This document shows, in pieces, positions 54,479 through 64,000 of a stretch of DNA of 64,000 nt (within the stretch, counting starts at the first letter, position 1; every line of letters begins with the position of its first letter). The notes under the pieces were generated by a model. It was not told where the DNA came from and did not search any database. It was given only the letters and a program-made list of their open reading frames with translations. The DNA is taken from positions 4,483,362-4,547,361 of the forward strand of contig OU696572.1 in NCBI GenBank assembly GCA_916048095.2, in the 5' to 3' direction. The translations under genes and the position numbers were made by a program. Source of the DNA: Sacculina carcini. Lineage: Eukaryota > Arthropoda > Thecostraca > Sacculinidae.

Positions 54479-54658
54479 TATATATGAAGAAAGAAAAGAA
54501 AACACAACTGACTGCCACTTTTTTTCAAACGTTTCGGTCTTGAGACCTTCGTCAGTGACCATAAACAGATCAATTTATAGTCACTGACAAAGGTCTCAAG
54601 ACCGAAACATTTGACAATAAGTGGCAGTCATTTGTGTTTTCTTTTCTTTCTTCATATA
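54479..54658. repeat. Palindrome of two hammerhead-like units
   Basis: Arms of about 86 bp (54479-54565 and 54574-54658) are near-perfect inverse copies around an 8-base loop, cagatcaa. It follows a (TA)n run. The left arm, on the minus strand, has all hammerhead core boxes (see the entry at 54525-54558). The right arm holds the same on the plus strand with one core mismatch. Confidence 0.85.
54525..54558 (-). ncRNA. Hammerhead ribozyme-like motif
   Basis: On the minus strand: CUGACGA (54555-54549, fits CUGANGA), stem II GGUCU/AGACC with a CA loop, GAAA (54535-54532), self-complementary ACGU as minimal stem III (54532-54529), U17 at 54528, and stem I UGA/UCA (54527-54525 with 54558-54556). 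The arrangement is the same as in the Penelope element at 28790-28832. The right arm carries CUGACAA (54584-54590), a core change expected to block cleavage. Confidence 0.55.
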
Positions 54659-54796
54659 TGTCGAAAACTTCAACGGCGGCGCGGCGGACACAAGACAAAT
54701 ACACAAGAAACCAAGCGTCTTGACAGTGAAGAAATGCGCATACAGGATGAAAACAACACAAGCGGTGTATTATGACGACATGCAACTCAGCGGCAA

Positions 54797-55670
54797 ACAA
54801 CAACAACAACGACAATAACAACGTGTATTTGCTATAGCGCCGGTAAAACACAAGCGCGAAAAACGGAAAACATCAATTGAGATAAAACGACAATTGTAAA
54901 GAATATGGGATAAATGAGCAAGTAAAAGAAAGAGAAGTCACAAAACAACCAAAATTGGTAAATAGCAAGCACAAGCACAAAGGGCACAGTTCCAAAAAAT
55001 CAAGTGGTATGTTCGAACAATAAAGTCGACAGAGAATTATTACAGAGAACATTCACAATAGAATAAATAAAGCAGCAAGGAAGGAAAGCAAGCAGTAATT
55101 GTGCTCAAGACAGGGAAAAATAAGACAACGAGGAGAATTGAAACAATCATGAAACGGAGAAATAGTTCAAACAATATCACAGAGAGGCGAAAGGAGAGAG
55201 AGAGTGAGAGACGGGATCAAATGAAATGTCAAAAAGGTACAGGCGAAGCCGACGGCGGAATGACCAAAATGTAGAGGCGCGGTTGATATGAGAGGGAAGA
55301 GAATTATACAAGCGAGGGGCGTAAAAGAAGAACGATTTAGAGGACCAGGAAGATTCATTAGATGCACGAGGACAAGCGAGAAGAAGAGGGCGACGAGAGG
55401 AGTGTGAGTCAGTGGGAGACAAAAGATTAGCAAGATAAGAAGGTTGGTGTGGATCATGCAGAAGCTTGTAAATGAGACAGCAAAGGCGAAAATGAATTCG
55501 TGGGATGATAGTAAGCCAGTGGAGTTGAAAAAGTAGGTGAGACGTGTGGCGAGAAAAGGTAGGATGAAAGACAAATCGACAAGATCGGTTGATCACACGC
55601 TGAAGGATTAAGAGATGAGAACGAGAAGCACTAAAGTAAAGCGAGTTGAACAACCAGAGATGCGAACAAA
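54797..55670 (-). mobile_element. CR1-like LINE 3' end inserted in the Gypsy LTR
   Basis: A 5'-truncated copy, beginning in the ORF2 C terminus (55653, FNSLYFSASRS...LQRVINRSCRF) and ending FASL at 55177, followed by a 3' UTR with ggcgctatagcaaatacacg and a (GTT)n tail near 54797-54815. Protein and 3' UTR match copy 2 at 38560-39210. Next to its 5' edge a 17-mer of LTR sequence (caaccagagatgcgaac) occurs twice, 20 bp apart (55651 and 55671). Confidence 0.82.
55177..55653 (-). pseudogene. CR1-like ORF2 C-terminal fragment
   Basis: 158 residues with no start of its own: the CR1/L2 C-terminal region downstream of RT (CRFVFHPTFSRHTS, IPRIHFRLCCLIYKLLHDP, RASNESSWSSKSFFFYAPRLYNSLP). The frame is open to its natural stop. 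There is no RT active site, so no activity is possible. Confidence 0.8.
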
Positions 55671-55968
55671 CAACCAGAGATGCGAACGGCGCAGCACACA
55701 GAAACAGACTGGCTGGAAAACGGTTATCATGGCGGCGTCCGCCATCGTGTCTCGCGTTGTAATATTAAATTATGCGCATGAATTAAGTTACAAAAATACA
55801 TACTAAGCAATTAAAATTAATTGATACACGATAAATTTTTTACAAGAAATTAAAGTCACACGAAATTAACATACTAAATACTTCTACTGACATCTAGCGG
55901 CGGAGACAAAAACATGTAGTTGGCTCAGAAAGTAGTGTTGCACATAGAGGACGCTACACCACCTCCCC

Positions 55969-57525
55969 CTATCTGTAGCGAGCTGGCGGACGGATGGGCC
56001 AGCCAGCACGCGTGTGACGTATCGCGCTGCTGCTCGCTGTGCTTGCTTGCGGATGAGACGCGGGCCGGATATGTTCAGACGTATGCGGTTGAACTGCCAG
56101 CTCAGAAGGCAACGAAAACGTCGGAAGCGCGCGTCTGAAAGTACAGGGCCTGTTGAGCGGCATGGTACGAATCTGCACGGTGTCGTTGAATCGTACCCGA
56201 CGAAAAGGTGCCGCCAGCATGGGTCGATCTGATGATGCCTTGCGTAGAATAGGCCGGGCTGGTACAGGCCTTACAGATTGAGCCTCTTCCAACGCGAGCG
56301 ACTCCCTGTGCGCCTGTATGCACCTGTCTATGCTGACAGTCTTGCGACTCCCGTTGACGATGTCAAGCGTTTTGTCGTCGCGACTCACTACCCTGAACGG
56401 TCCCTGGTAGATTGGCCACAAGCCCGTGCGTTCACCAGATCGGACGAAAACGTGCGTACAGTGTCGAAGAGCCGGAGGAACGTAAACGCGTGACGGCTGG
56501 ACTCGTGATGGTGTCGGACGAAGCTGGTGCATTGTAGCTTTCAGCCGCTCACAGAATGTTGCTAGCGACAGCTTGGGAGAGGAAGACGGCGCGACGAGCT
56601 CACCAGGGAGTCGCAGCGGTTCACCCAACACCAGCTTCGCACTCGAACAGCCGATATCCTCCTCAACGGCCGCGCGATGTCCGAGCAGGACCAGAGGCGG
56701 CCGTTCGGTCCAGTCACCTTTGGAGCAGGATGCACGTAGACTCGCCTTCATCTGTCTGTGGAAACGCTCGACGAGGCCGTTCGCTTGCGGGTGAAAGGCC
56801 GTTGTGCGCTTCGACTTGATGCCGAGGAGTGACGTGAGCTGCCACCAAAGGCTAGATTCAAACTGCCGACCTTGGTCGCTGACAATGCTCTGCGGCACAC
56901 CAAAACGGGACACCCAATGCTGCAGTAGTGCTTTGGCGACATCTTCTGCAGTGGAACGAGCCAGCGGGATGGCCTCTGCCCACCTGGTGAAGCGGTCGAC
57001 CACCGTAAGTATGTAAATCTTACCGTCTGATGGTGGAAGCGGACCGACCAGGTCGATATGCAAATCGGTGAATCTCCCCGACGGTGGTGCGAATTTTTAC
57101 AACGGCGATTTTGTGTGGCGGTGTACTTTCGAACGTTGACGTCTTACACATGACCGCACCCAACTCTGCACGTCTTGTCGCATGCCGGGCCACACAAATC
57201 GTTCAGACACACGCTTCCGGCTCGCAGTGACGCCGGGATGAGCCAAGTCCTGGACCAATGTGAAGAAGGGTCGTCTTAGAGTAGACGGCAACACTGGACG
57301 ACATTTGCCGGTGGAGTAGTCGCACCAGAGTCTCTGACCGTTTTCGAGCGGCATGTGCCTCAGCTGCAGCGAGTGCTCGCCTTTCTCCACGAACTGTTGC
57401 GTCTCCGCGTCGCTGGCTTGCGCGGCCGCCAAGGCGGTGAAATCATCAAAACGTGGCACTGGAGACGTCAACATATTGACCGTGCGCGACAGGGCATCGG
57501 CAACTGGGTTCTGTTCGCCTGGCAC
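55969..57525 (-). pseudogene. Gypsy integrase
   Basis: In coding order: a HHCC-type region (LRRPFFTLVQDLAHPGVTASR, then WVRSCVRRQRSKV, its second Cys changed) at 57525-57097, a short out-of-frame junction, then the catalytic core from 57063: HIDLVGPLPPSDG (first Asp), SIVSDQGRQFES (second) and TAFHPQANGLVERFH (Glu). The C-terminal part has VFVRSGERTGLWPIYQGPFRV, the GPF-Y-like module of Gypsy integrases. All three catalytic acids are present, but the frame break and the missing Cys argue against function. Confidence 0.85.
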
Positions 57526-57549
57526 GTGTCATATATCGGTTGTAAACTG

Positions 57550-58656
57550 CTAGATAAAGTCTAGATGACGGATCTCGCGCGGTGAGTACGTCTCTAAACC
57601 GGACACGATGGCTGCAGTCAGCGTTTTGTGGTCGGTGAATATCGTGAACGATCGACCCTCCAGACTGTGGCGGAAATGCCGCAGATCACAATAGGCGGCC
57701 AAGAGCTCTCTGCCAAAGGTACTGTATCGCTTCTCAGCCGGCGTGAGCTGCCGAGAATGGAAACTCAACGGGCACCACAAGCCTCCGACGTACTGCTGTA
57801 GCACTGCGCCCACGCCGGTAGCTGAGGCGTCCACCTGTAGACTCAAAGCTGCCCCTGTGACCGGAAACGCCAGGCGGGCGACGTTGGCCAATGCGGTTTT
57901 GACATTAACGAAGGCGTTGGTGGCGGCTGGAGTCCAGGCGACTGGCTTATGTGACTTTTTGCTCTTGGCGTCAACAACAGCATGGAGCGGTGAGAGCAAA
58001 GACGCCGCATGCGGTAAAACGCGGTGATATAATGTTGCCATACCGACAAATCGACGCAGCTGCGCTTGAGTGGTGGGTTGTGGGAACGACACAATATCCG
58101 CAACTTTGCTGGGCGCCGGTGCGCCGCCCTCTCGTGAGATGTGATGACCCAGAAACTCAAGCTCACGGACGCCTACTACGCACTTATCGGTGTTCAGCTA
58201 CAGGCCTACTGCGGCGAGGCGCTGTAGAACGGCGCGAAGGTGATGGTTGTGTTCTTCAACGGACGAACTGGCCACTAAGATGTCATCGCCGTAGGCGAAA
58301 CAACCCTCGAGTCCTCGCAACACCTCGTCGAGAAAACGTTGAAACGTCTGGGCGGCACAACGTAATCCGAAACTCAGACGTCTGAACTCGAACAGCCCAA
58401 AAGGAGTGATTATTGCGGTCTTCGGCACGTCTGCTTCGGCGACGGGAATGTGATGATACGCCCGCACGATATCAAGCCGAGAGAAGATGGTGGTGCCCGC
58501 TAGATGTGCGACACTGTCGTGCAGATACGGGACTGGGTAGCGATCTGGAGTGGTGACAGCGTTGAGTGCATGGTGGTCACCGCACACGCGAATTGAGCCG
58601 TCTTTCTTGCCCACAACATGCAATGGGCTCGCCCGGCAACTCGAAGACCGCTGCAC
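57550..58656 (-). pseudogene. Gypsy RT and RNase H
   Basis: RT (58656-58198): PLHVVGKKDGSIRVCGDHHALN, YPVPYLHD, FSRLDIVRAYHHIPV, FGLFEFRRLSFGL and the catalytic box reading FAYGDDILVAS, where relatives usually have a bulky residue in place of G. After a TAG near 58198 the frame changes. RNase H (58092-57550): LRRFVGMATLYHR connection, LQVDASATGVGAVL, FHSRQLTPAEKRYSTFGRELLA and FTDHKTL. The order fits Ty3/Gypsy Pol. Confidence 0.85.
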
Positions 58657-58725
58657 GATGTCCAGTGTCAGTAGTCGCTCGAACTCCCGCTTCGCCGCCG
58701 CCAGTTTGGTGGGTGGAAGGTGTCG

Positions 58726-59336
58726 CTACTTAGCCCACACCGTTGGACCCGTCGTCGGTATGTGTTGAGTGGTGGAGTGTTGAGGAGGACAGTTGAAGTC
58801 TGGAGGTGCGATGACCTTCGGAAACTCTCTCAACAGACCTGAACGATCGGTGCTGGCTGCAAGAATGCCGCTGACAGCGACGATATCCCGGCATGGTGGT
58901 GACAGCGCGACAGACGACCCGTAACTCAGCTGTCGTTTGGCCATGTCGACGGAAAGACCAAACCTGGCGAGAAAATCAGCGCCGAGGAAAGCAGTCGGTG
59001 TGTCTGCCACGTGAAACGTCCAAGTGTAAACGTCCAAACGTCCACCGCGGACATTCCAGCTAGCCGCAGTGCCGTCTGATGGGTGCCGTATGTTTGGATA
59101 GGCCGGTCATCGGCGGCTTTCAAAGAAAGTTTGTCGGGAGTTGTCTCAACGGCGTCGCTCAGGCTAGACTTCGGCCACACGCTGATCTGTGCGCCGGTGT
59201 CAATTAAAAGATTTTGGCCGGAATTCAGGTCGGTCACAAATAACAGCGCTTGCGGTTGAGTCGCTGGGACGGGCGCAACGTGTCTCAGCGCGGCTAGTTT
59301 AAATACTGGCCTTGGTAGCTGCACGGCGATATGCAC
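58726..59336 (-). pseudogene. Gypsy aspartic protease region
   Basis: LFVTDLNSGQNLLIDTGAQISV carries the active-site DTGA near 59205-59194. The later part (FHVADTPTAFLGADFLARFGL, about 59010-58955) is in a different frame, so the domain is broken. Retroviral-type protease would process Gag-Pol. It lies between gag and RT, as expected. Confidence 0.8.
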
Positions 59337-60121
59337 CTTTGGGCGCGGTCACCAAAACGTCGGTGATACCAGCACCGATCACTCGAAGTGCCGCTAGAGA
59401 AGGACGCCTTTGTTGCGAGGAGCTGCGAGAGTTGGGACGCGGTGATGAATCACGCTGTCTTTGTGCGCTGGTCATACTGTGCACTGCTGTGGTGAGTTCA
59501 GCTACAGCAGCCAAAAGCTTATCGACGGAAGACGATGTGTTCTCAACGACACTCGGAGCCGGTGATGTGGCGCGAACCGCGTTGACGGTCACGAGTGCTT
59601 GGTCGCGCCGAGTTGCGTCCATGAATAAGTCTGCTGCTTTGGCGACTTCGTCCAGAGCGGTAGAGTCGGGCAACAATGAAACAGCCGCTTTGACGTGGCT
59701 GGGCAGTCGCTGCATGAATAAGCTACTCAGCACGGCGCTGTTGGCCTGACCACCAACTGCTGTCATCTCGCTCTGTATGCGCCGGAGAAGCTGCGATGGT
59801 GATTGGTCGCCGAGATGTTGGTGGCGCTTCAAGCCGTTCAGCTCTTGAGTGAACAAGTCGAGTCGTGAGCGCGGAGCAGAGAGTCAAAATCGGGTGAGCG
59901 CAGTATCACGTCCTTGACTTGAGTGGCAACTTCCATTGGCAAGTTGGCCACCAAGAAGTGAAATTTTGCTCGGATGCGGTAATGCCTTCGACAGCAAACG
60001 CGCAATTCACCTGAGCCATCCACAATTCCGGTTCAAGAGGTGAAAACTCCGGTATGCGGACGGATGCGCGGCTGAACGATACATTTCGGTCCCTGCTTTG
60101 AAAGTTGCCCTCTTCTGTCAT
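59299..60121 (-). pseudogene. Gypsy Gag
   Basis: Starts at the ATG at 60121 (MTEEGNFQSRD). An N-terminal capsid-like block reads IPEFSPLEPELWMAQVNCAF, then after a frame change LVANLPMEVATQVKDVILRSP. After a second change it reads LNGLKRHQHLGDQSPSQLLRRIQSEM, with SLFMQRLPSHVKAAV and AADLFMDA. These are typical blocks of Gypsy Gag in insects and relatives. No clear zinc knuckle is left at the C terminus. Confidence 0.8.
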
Positions 60122-60230
60122 TTTTCTGGTTTGTAGCACTCAACAAATCCTGCTTGGAAAGCTACAGGGAAAATAACTCGGATGATAACAGAAATACCGA
60201 CCTGTTGTGTTGTTCGTCGAGGGTCCACAG

Positions 60231-60498
60231 TGAAGAATTGCGCATACAGGATGAAAACAACACAAGCGGTGTATTATGACGACATGCAACTCAGCGGCCT
60301 ACAACGAGAGATGCGAACGGCGCAGCACACATAAAATTAATTACTAAGCAATTAAAATTAATTGATATACGATAAATGTTTTACAAGAAATTATAGTCAC
60401 ACGAAATTAACATACTAAATACTTCCACTAACATCTAGCGACGTAGACAAAAACATGTTGTTGGCTCAGAAAGAAGTTTGCACATAGAGGACGCTACA
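60231..60498 (-). repeat. 5' LTR of the second Gypsy element
   Basis: 268 bp, on the minus strand TGTAGCGTCC to CTTCA. It matches both parts of the interrupted LTR at 54727-54796 and 55671-55958. The left LTR has an additional block near 55690-55790 (cggttatcatggcggcg to atgaattaagtt) that is missing here. Confidence 0.85.
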
Positions 60499-61190
60499 AC
60501 AGCAAACACTTCAAAATAGATATCGAAAGTAGATCTCCATCTACAACCCTGTATTTGAATGTATTGCAATGTATTTGAAAAATGCAAATACTGTACTAAA
60601 CGCAAGGCCTGTCTCAGATACTTGGAGGCTTTAGGCAATGTGAATTTGGCGGCTGTAGTTGTATTGCTGAACAAATGATGGACGATGAAATATATATATA
60701 TAACACAATCACACAATCGCACAATATGACACCGGGTAAATACACGCAACACTCGATATTCACACCGCGGAAACGAGTACAAAACACCAAGAACAATGCA
60801 CTCTGCACATCGACGTACACTGTAACTCAACGCTTCCGCGCACCGTTCACGCTCACACTATGAACGCTCGATCTCGACTCCCCATGAAACTCAACGCGTC
60901 ATCGAACCCCCTTTACACTGCTATACTTCCCCCAGTTACATCGCCACCAAGACAGTACAGGATAGTCACACACGCGCACACATACACACCCACACATACA
61001 CATGACTGCACACACACATACACGGCGTCTGCCAACGCGACCAGTGCTGCGCGTGTATACAGACACACAGACATACAAACGTTGAATCGCATGTAATCAA
61101 ACGTTCAATATATCGGAACATCTCGCGCATCACTCGCTCTGGCGCCTCGGATGAACAATGTGAAATTACACTCCCCCCTGTTGCTCATCG

Positions 61191-62313
61191 CAACAAAAAC
61201 ACCGAGGGGCTACACGCCGTCGATTAGACCTCCGAGGCGATTCTGCGGGTGCGACGTCGTGCGATGCCACGTTGGCCCTCGGGGCTCGCCCAAAACTCAC
61301 AATCAGCTCGTCATCGTCTGAACTCGGTTGCTGAGCGACTTCGGGTTCAGTATGCCGCATACGCAGGTCCCGAACATGTCGCGGCACACCGTCAACATCC
61401 ACTGATTGATTAGACACAACACGAGTCACTACGCCGGGTAAATATTTGCTGTAACAGCGGCTGTTTGGTGGCTTTGCCCACACCAAGTCACCTTGAACAA
61501 ACGGGCACTCTTCAACGTCCTGTCGTGCAACAGATAAATCATGACTGAGTCCTTTTACTCGCGCAGTGTACTGATACAACATGTTGAATGGAGATGTTGA
61601 TTCATCATTGTTTTGCGGCCGGACGTTGAACCAATACACAGCTTCCTGAATGGTGCATTGCTTGCGAGCAGCGATTGTTTTAACCGAACGATGACATCTC
61701 TCCACTATACCGTTGCCGGATGGTGCATGAGCACATCGGTAGTGGATTCTCACCCCCCAACTGGCTGCGAATAGCCGAAACTCTCTGCTTCTGAACGCAG
61801 AGTCGTTATCGAGCAAAATTTCACGCGGGGCCGACCTCTCAAGAAAAAGCGATTCGAGTAATGCCACCACAACAGCACTTGTCTGCACACGAACACGTTT
61901 CCAAAGAGTGAACCTAGACGGTCCACAATCGATGATTGAGAGGTAATTACAACCGTAGTGAGAGGTAATGACAACCACCGTAGTGCGTGGAATCAATGAC
62001 AATCCTGTCCCACACATCTCTGACGCTCAAGTTTCCATTCCTCCACTTCACTGGTGCGGGATCTACGGAGTTGCACACATCGCATTTTCGCACTACTGCA
62101 TATACCTCGCGTCGGGTTACACCTTGGTCGGCTTTGCGAGCAAAAACAGTGACTTCCTGACGCCTGGGCGACCAGAATCGTGGTGGATATTACTGATCTA
62201 TCTATTCCAGCGGCACAAATCGGCGCGTCACGCAATTCATTATCCTTCAACCAGGTCCGTGGCACCCGAGTGAGCACATCTGCTTTGTTCTCTGCAGATT
62301 TAACGAGTTTCAC
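61191..62313 (-). pseudogene. Integrase and RNase H/integrase linker
   Basis: The linker ENKADVLTRVPRTWL (about 62290-62245) is followed by a degraded zinc-binding region. The catalytic core then reads LSIIDCGPSRFTLW (first Asp), ILLDNDSAFRSREF (second) and APSGNGIVERCHRSVK (Glu), within an open frame from about 62017 to 61166. The C-terminal part has a tryptophan-rich turn (GDLVWAKPPNSRCYSKYLPGVVTRVV), probably the DNA-binding barrel. Near 61940-61985 a short local duplication (gaggtaatgacaacc-type) disrupts the frame before the core. Confidence 0.8.
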
Positions 62314-62865
62314 TTAAATTGACATGTCATATTCATGTGCAAGATCGGCAATGAGGCTGATTCTGCGGCGAATGAGCATTTCCCCCGCGGCCTTTGTTTT
62401 GACGCGTGATTTTCCAGACAGCGCATCTTTCACCCATGTATACACCACTGCGGAGTCCGTCATCAATTCGATACTTTGCATTTCCCACACAATGGCCAAA
62501 TTGATGCCCTTGACCACCGCATCTAGTTCTACCATATTAATATGCGTGGCGTCATCTCGTCTTAGCCATGCGGCATCTTCAATCACGTCTCCGTTTGACT
62601 CAAGACATGCTCCGATTGCCAGCGAGCTTGCGTCTACCCAAAGGCGAGCAGTATTCCCACTCACGTCCTAACGCCCATGTGATGGATCTTCTCGGTTGAC
62701 TTTTCTGTCCAAGTCAGCTACGACACTCTTGAGATGATCATCGTTGATTTCGTCGTCCCAGCCACACGACCTAGCGTTCGCCTTTCTCTTGACAAATGCT
62801 GAAGCCACTCTCAACCAACCACACGACGGATAATGAGCAATGAGTGCCCCACAATACGAAAACAA
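62314..62865 (-). pseudogene. RNase H
   Basis: The core reads ARLWVDASSLAIGACLE (first Asp), INMVELDAVVKGINLA (Glu), MTDSAVVYTWVKDAL (Asp), RVKTKAAGEMLIRRRISLIADL. Upstream, a tether in a separate frame reads AHYPSCGWLRVASAFVKR and WDDEINDDHLKSV, the same as in the element near 3780-3900. A TAG just before the core (62667-62665) separates the two frames. Confidence 0.8.
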
Positions 62866-64000
62866 TGACCTTTTTTGAGCTTAGCTGGCAATTCCGGTAA
62901 ATTGTTGTCTCTGGCCCAAGTGAGATGTCCACGCTCCTCCCAAACACGCAGACCCAATACTCTCGCCCCATCTGCGACGACTTCGGGAGCCTTGCTGCTC
63001 AACCCATATCGTGCAAAGCGGCATTTGATGCGTTCCGGTGAGACAATATCGGCCTTGAACAAAATGTCATCCACATAGGCTGATGCCACACTTTCTATCT
63101 CGCGGTCCATATTCAGTGTTGCGTCCACCACTGCCTTCATAACCATTGGAGTCAAATTCAAACCAAATCCAAGTCTTGTGAGGCAAAAGCGAGTTCCGTC
63201 GATCACAACAGTTTGATACGGCCACAGTGACTGGTCAACTCGAATCTGCAAGTAAGCTTTCTCAAGGTCCAATATACCCACATTGACGCCCATACGACGC
63301 CATTCACGCAGATTTTGGCCGCACGCGTCAGCATCTGCTGTGTGGCTATCAATGCTTTTGTTCACTTCCCTGTAATCGAGTACCGGTCGGACCTTGTTTT
63401 TGTTTGGCTGCTCGACCGCCATCAACGGTATGAGGCCTTTTACCGGACCGAACCTGGCTTCAACATACTCCACCAACCAACCTCTGGCAATCCAATCACG
63501 CAATTCCGTCACGTACTGAGGTCGATTAGACTTTTTCACGTGGTATTCTGATATCTGATTGTGTAAAACCCCAGGCTCTACACCGTTGGCCCACTTCCAG
63601 CGAACTGTCCAGAAACCACCCCTGTCGGTGAATGATAGTGAAAAATCCTTTTCATCGACGTGTATGTCGTCATCCACATGCTTTTCATCCTCAGACGAAC
63701 CCAACGCAGTGTGAGTGTGTACCAGTTTACCACGTAACACAGAATCATTCGCACATGGATTGAACGTAATATTACTGTCAGCAGATATACACACGCCCTT
63801 CAACGACGTGATTGCATTCATTCCCAAAATGAAATCGAACCCCAGGGGCCTTGTCTGTGAGACAACAACTTCATGGCACGGTAGAACATCACCACCAACA
63901 CTGTGTGTCACTGTGCCCGTGCCCAACGTCGAGAATCTCTCACCGCTCATGGCTACGACACTCACCTTTTTGCGCGCCCATTTTCTGCAGCAGGACACAT
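62866..64000 (-). CDS. Protease (partial) and reverse transcriptase, cut by window end
   Basis: The open frame continues beyond 64000. It enters in the middle of the aspartic protease, with FDFILGMNAITSLKG (63835-63790) but not the D-S/T-G site, which would lie outside. RT follows: YHVKKSNRPQYVTELRDWI, LIPLMAVEQPNKNKVRPVLD, LDLEKAYLQIRVDQSLWPYQ, CLTRLGFGLN, catalytic AYVDDILF near 63085-63070, then DGARVLGLRVWEE. After this the frame runs into the RNase H tether with a shift near 62865. The RT domain itself shows no stop. Confidence 0.83.

Larger units (their letters stand above)
54727..60498 (-). mobile_element. Second Ty3/Gypsy element, decayed, one LTR interrupted
   Basis: Minus strand. 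The 5' LTR is 60231-60498 (268 bp). The 3' LTR runs 54727-55958 because about 870 bp of CR1-like LINE (54797-55670) sit in it. acag flanks the element at 54723-54726 and 60499-60502. A primer site TGGACCCTCGACG lies three bases inside the 5' LTR, and the purine tract AGGGGGAGGTGG precedes the 3' LTR. Domain order is gag, protease, RT, RNase H, integrase, in several frames. Confidence 0.88.
60654..64000 (-). mobile_element. LTR retrotransposon, 3' part, runs off the window
   Basis: Minus strand. The 3' LTR is about 60654-61170 (right edge ttaca at 61170; left edge uncertain). It is preceded in coding orientation by a purine tract, CAGGGGGGAG (61171-61180 complement). Integrase, RNase H, RT and part of the protease follow up to the window end. 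Same lineage as 1884-18854 and 32000-33715 (FDFILGMNAI, CLTRLGFGLN, LTRVP). Gag and the 5' LTR lie outside. Confidence 0.82.

Overview
This is a stretch of repeat-rich animal DNA. Retroelement coding fragments cover most of it, and no ordinary cellular gene with a convincing intact reading frame was found. The mix includes an I/Jockey-group LINE with an RNase H domain, a CR1/L2-type LINE with a PHD-finger ORF1, a Penelope-like element with RT plus GIY-YIG, Ty3/Gypsy elements, a second lineage of LTR elements, hAT elements and a mariner relic. One relic (27381-28490) resembles an uncharacterised protein family I remember from arthropods. An arthropod, possibly a chelicerate, is the best guess, but the species cannot be fixed from sequence reading alone.

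Layout. 357-1754: small hAT element with a BED-finger exon and 8-bp target duplications. 1884-18854: minus-strand LTR retrotransposon that is a nest. LINE copy A (5215-11078, nearly intact) lies between its two Gag zinc knuckles. A 5'-truncated LINE fragment C (from 11708) lies upstream in gag. A near-full-length LINE copy B (12044-18257, pseudogene) lies inside C. Each LINE insertion has its own 10-13 bp duplication, so the order of events can be read directly. 19-21.7 kb: solo LTR, minisatellite and a LINE 3' end. 21720-26407: a large TA-flanked, TIR-bearing element full of degenerate tandem repeats. 27.4-28.5 kb: relic of the uncharacterised conserved protein. 28586-31435: Penelope-like element with a hammerhead-ribozyme motif, apparently inserted as a circularly permuted unit. 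32.0-33.7 kb: internally deleted LTR element. 33.7-39.5 kb: CR1-like LINE with a second copy inserted in its ORF2. 40053-44811: almost intact Ty3/Gypsy element with 5-bp duplications. 45061-46303: short LTR element without recognisable coding. 47.2-47.9 kb: Penelope relic. 49694-51645: second TA-flanked element carrying a non-autonomous hAT insertion. 51732-52261: foldback element. 53.5-54.7 kb: LTR fragment, mariner relic and a palindrome built from two hammerhead-like motifs. 54727-60498: second Ty3/Gypsy element, decayed, with a CR1 3' end inserted in one LTR. 60654-window end: the 3' part of another LTR element related to the one at 1884-18854.

The genes work together only as parts of mobile elements: Gag and Pol (protease, RT, RNase H, integrase) for LTR elements, ORF1 plus EN-RT(-RNase H) for LINEs, and RT-endonuclease for Penelope. 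LINE copy A has the best preserved coding. The most unusual signals are (i) a putative primer-binding site that matches the 5' end rather than the 3' end of a tRNA in a family of LTR elements, (ii) the hammerhead-bearing, circularly permuted Penelope unit, and (iii) a head-to-head hammerhead palindrome at 54.5 kb.
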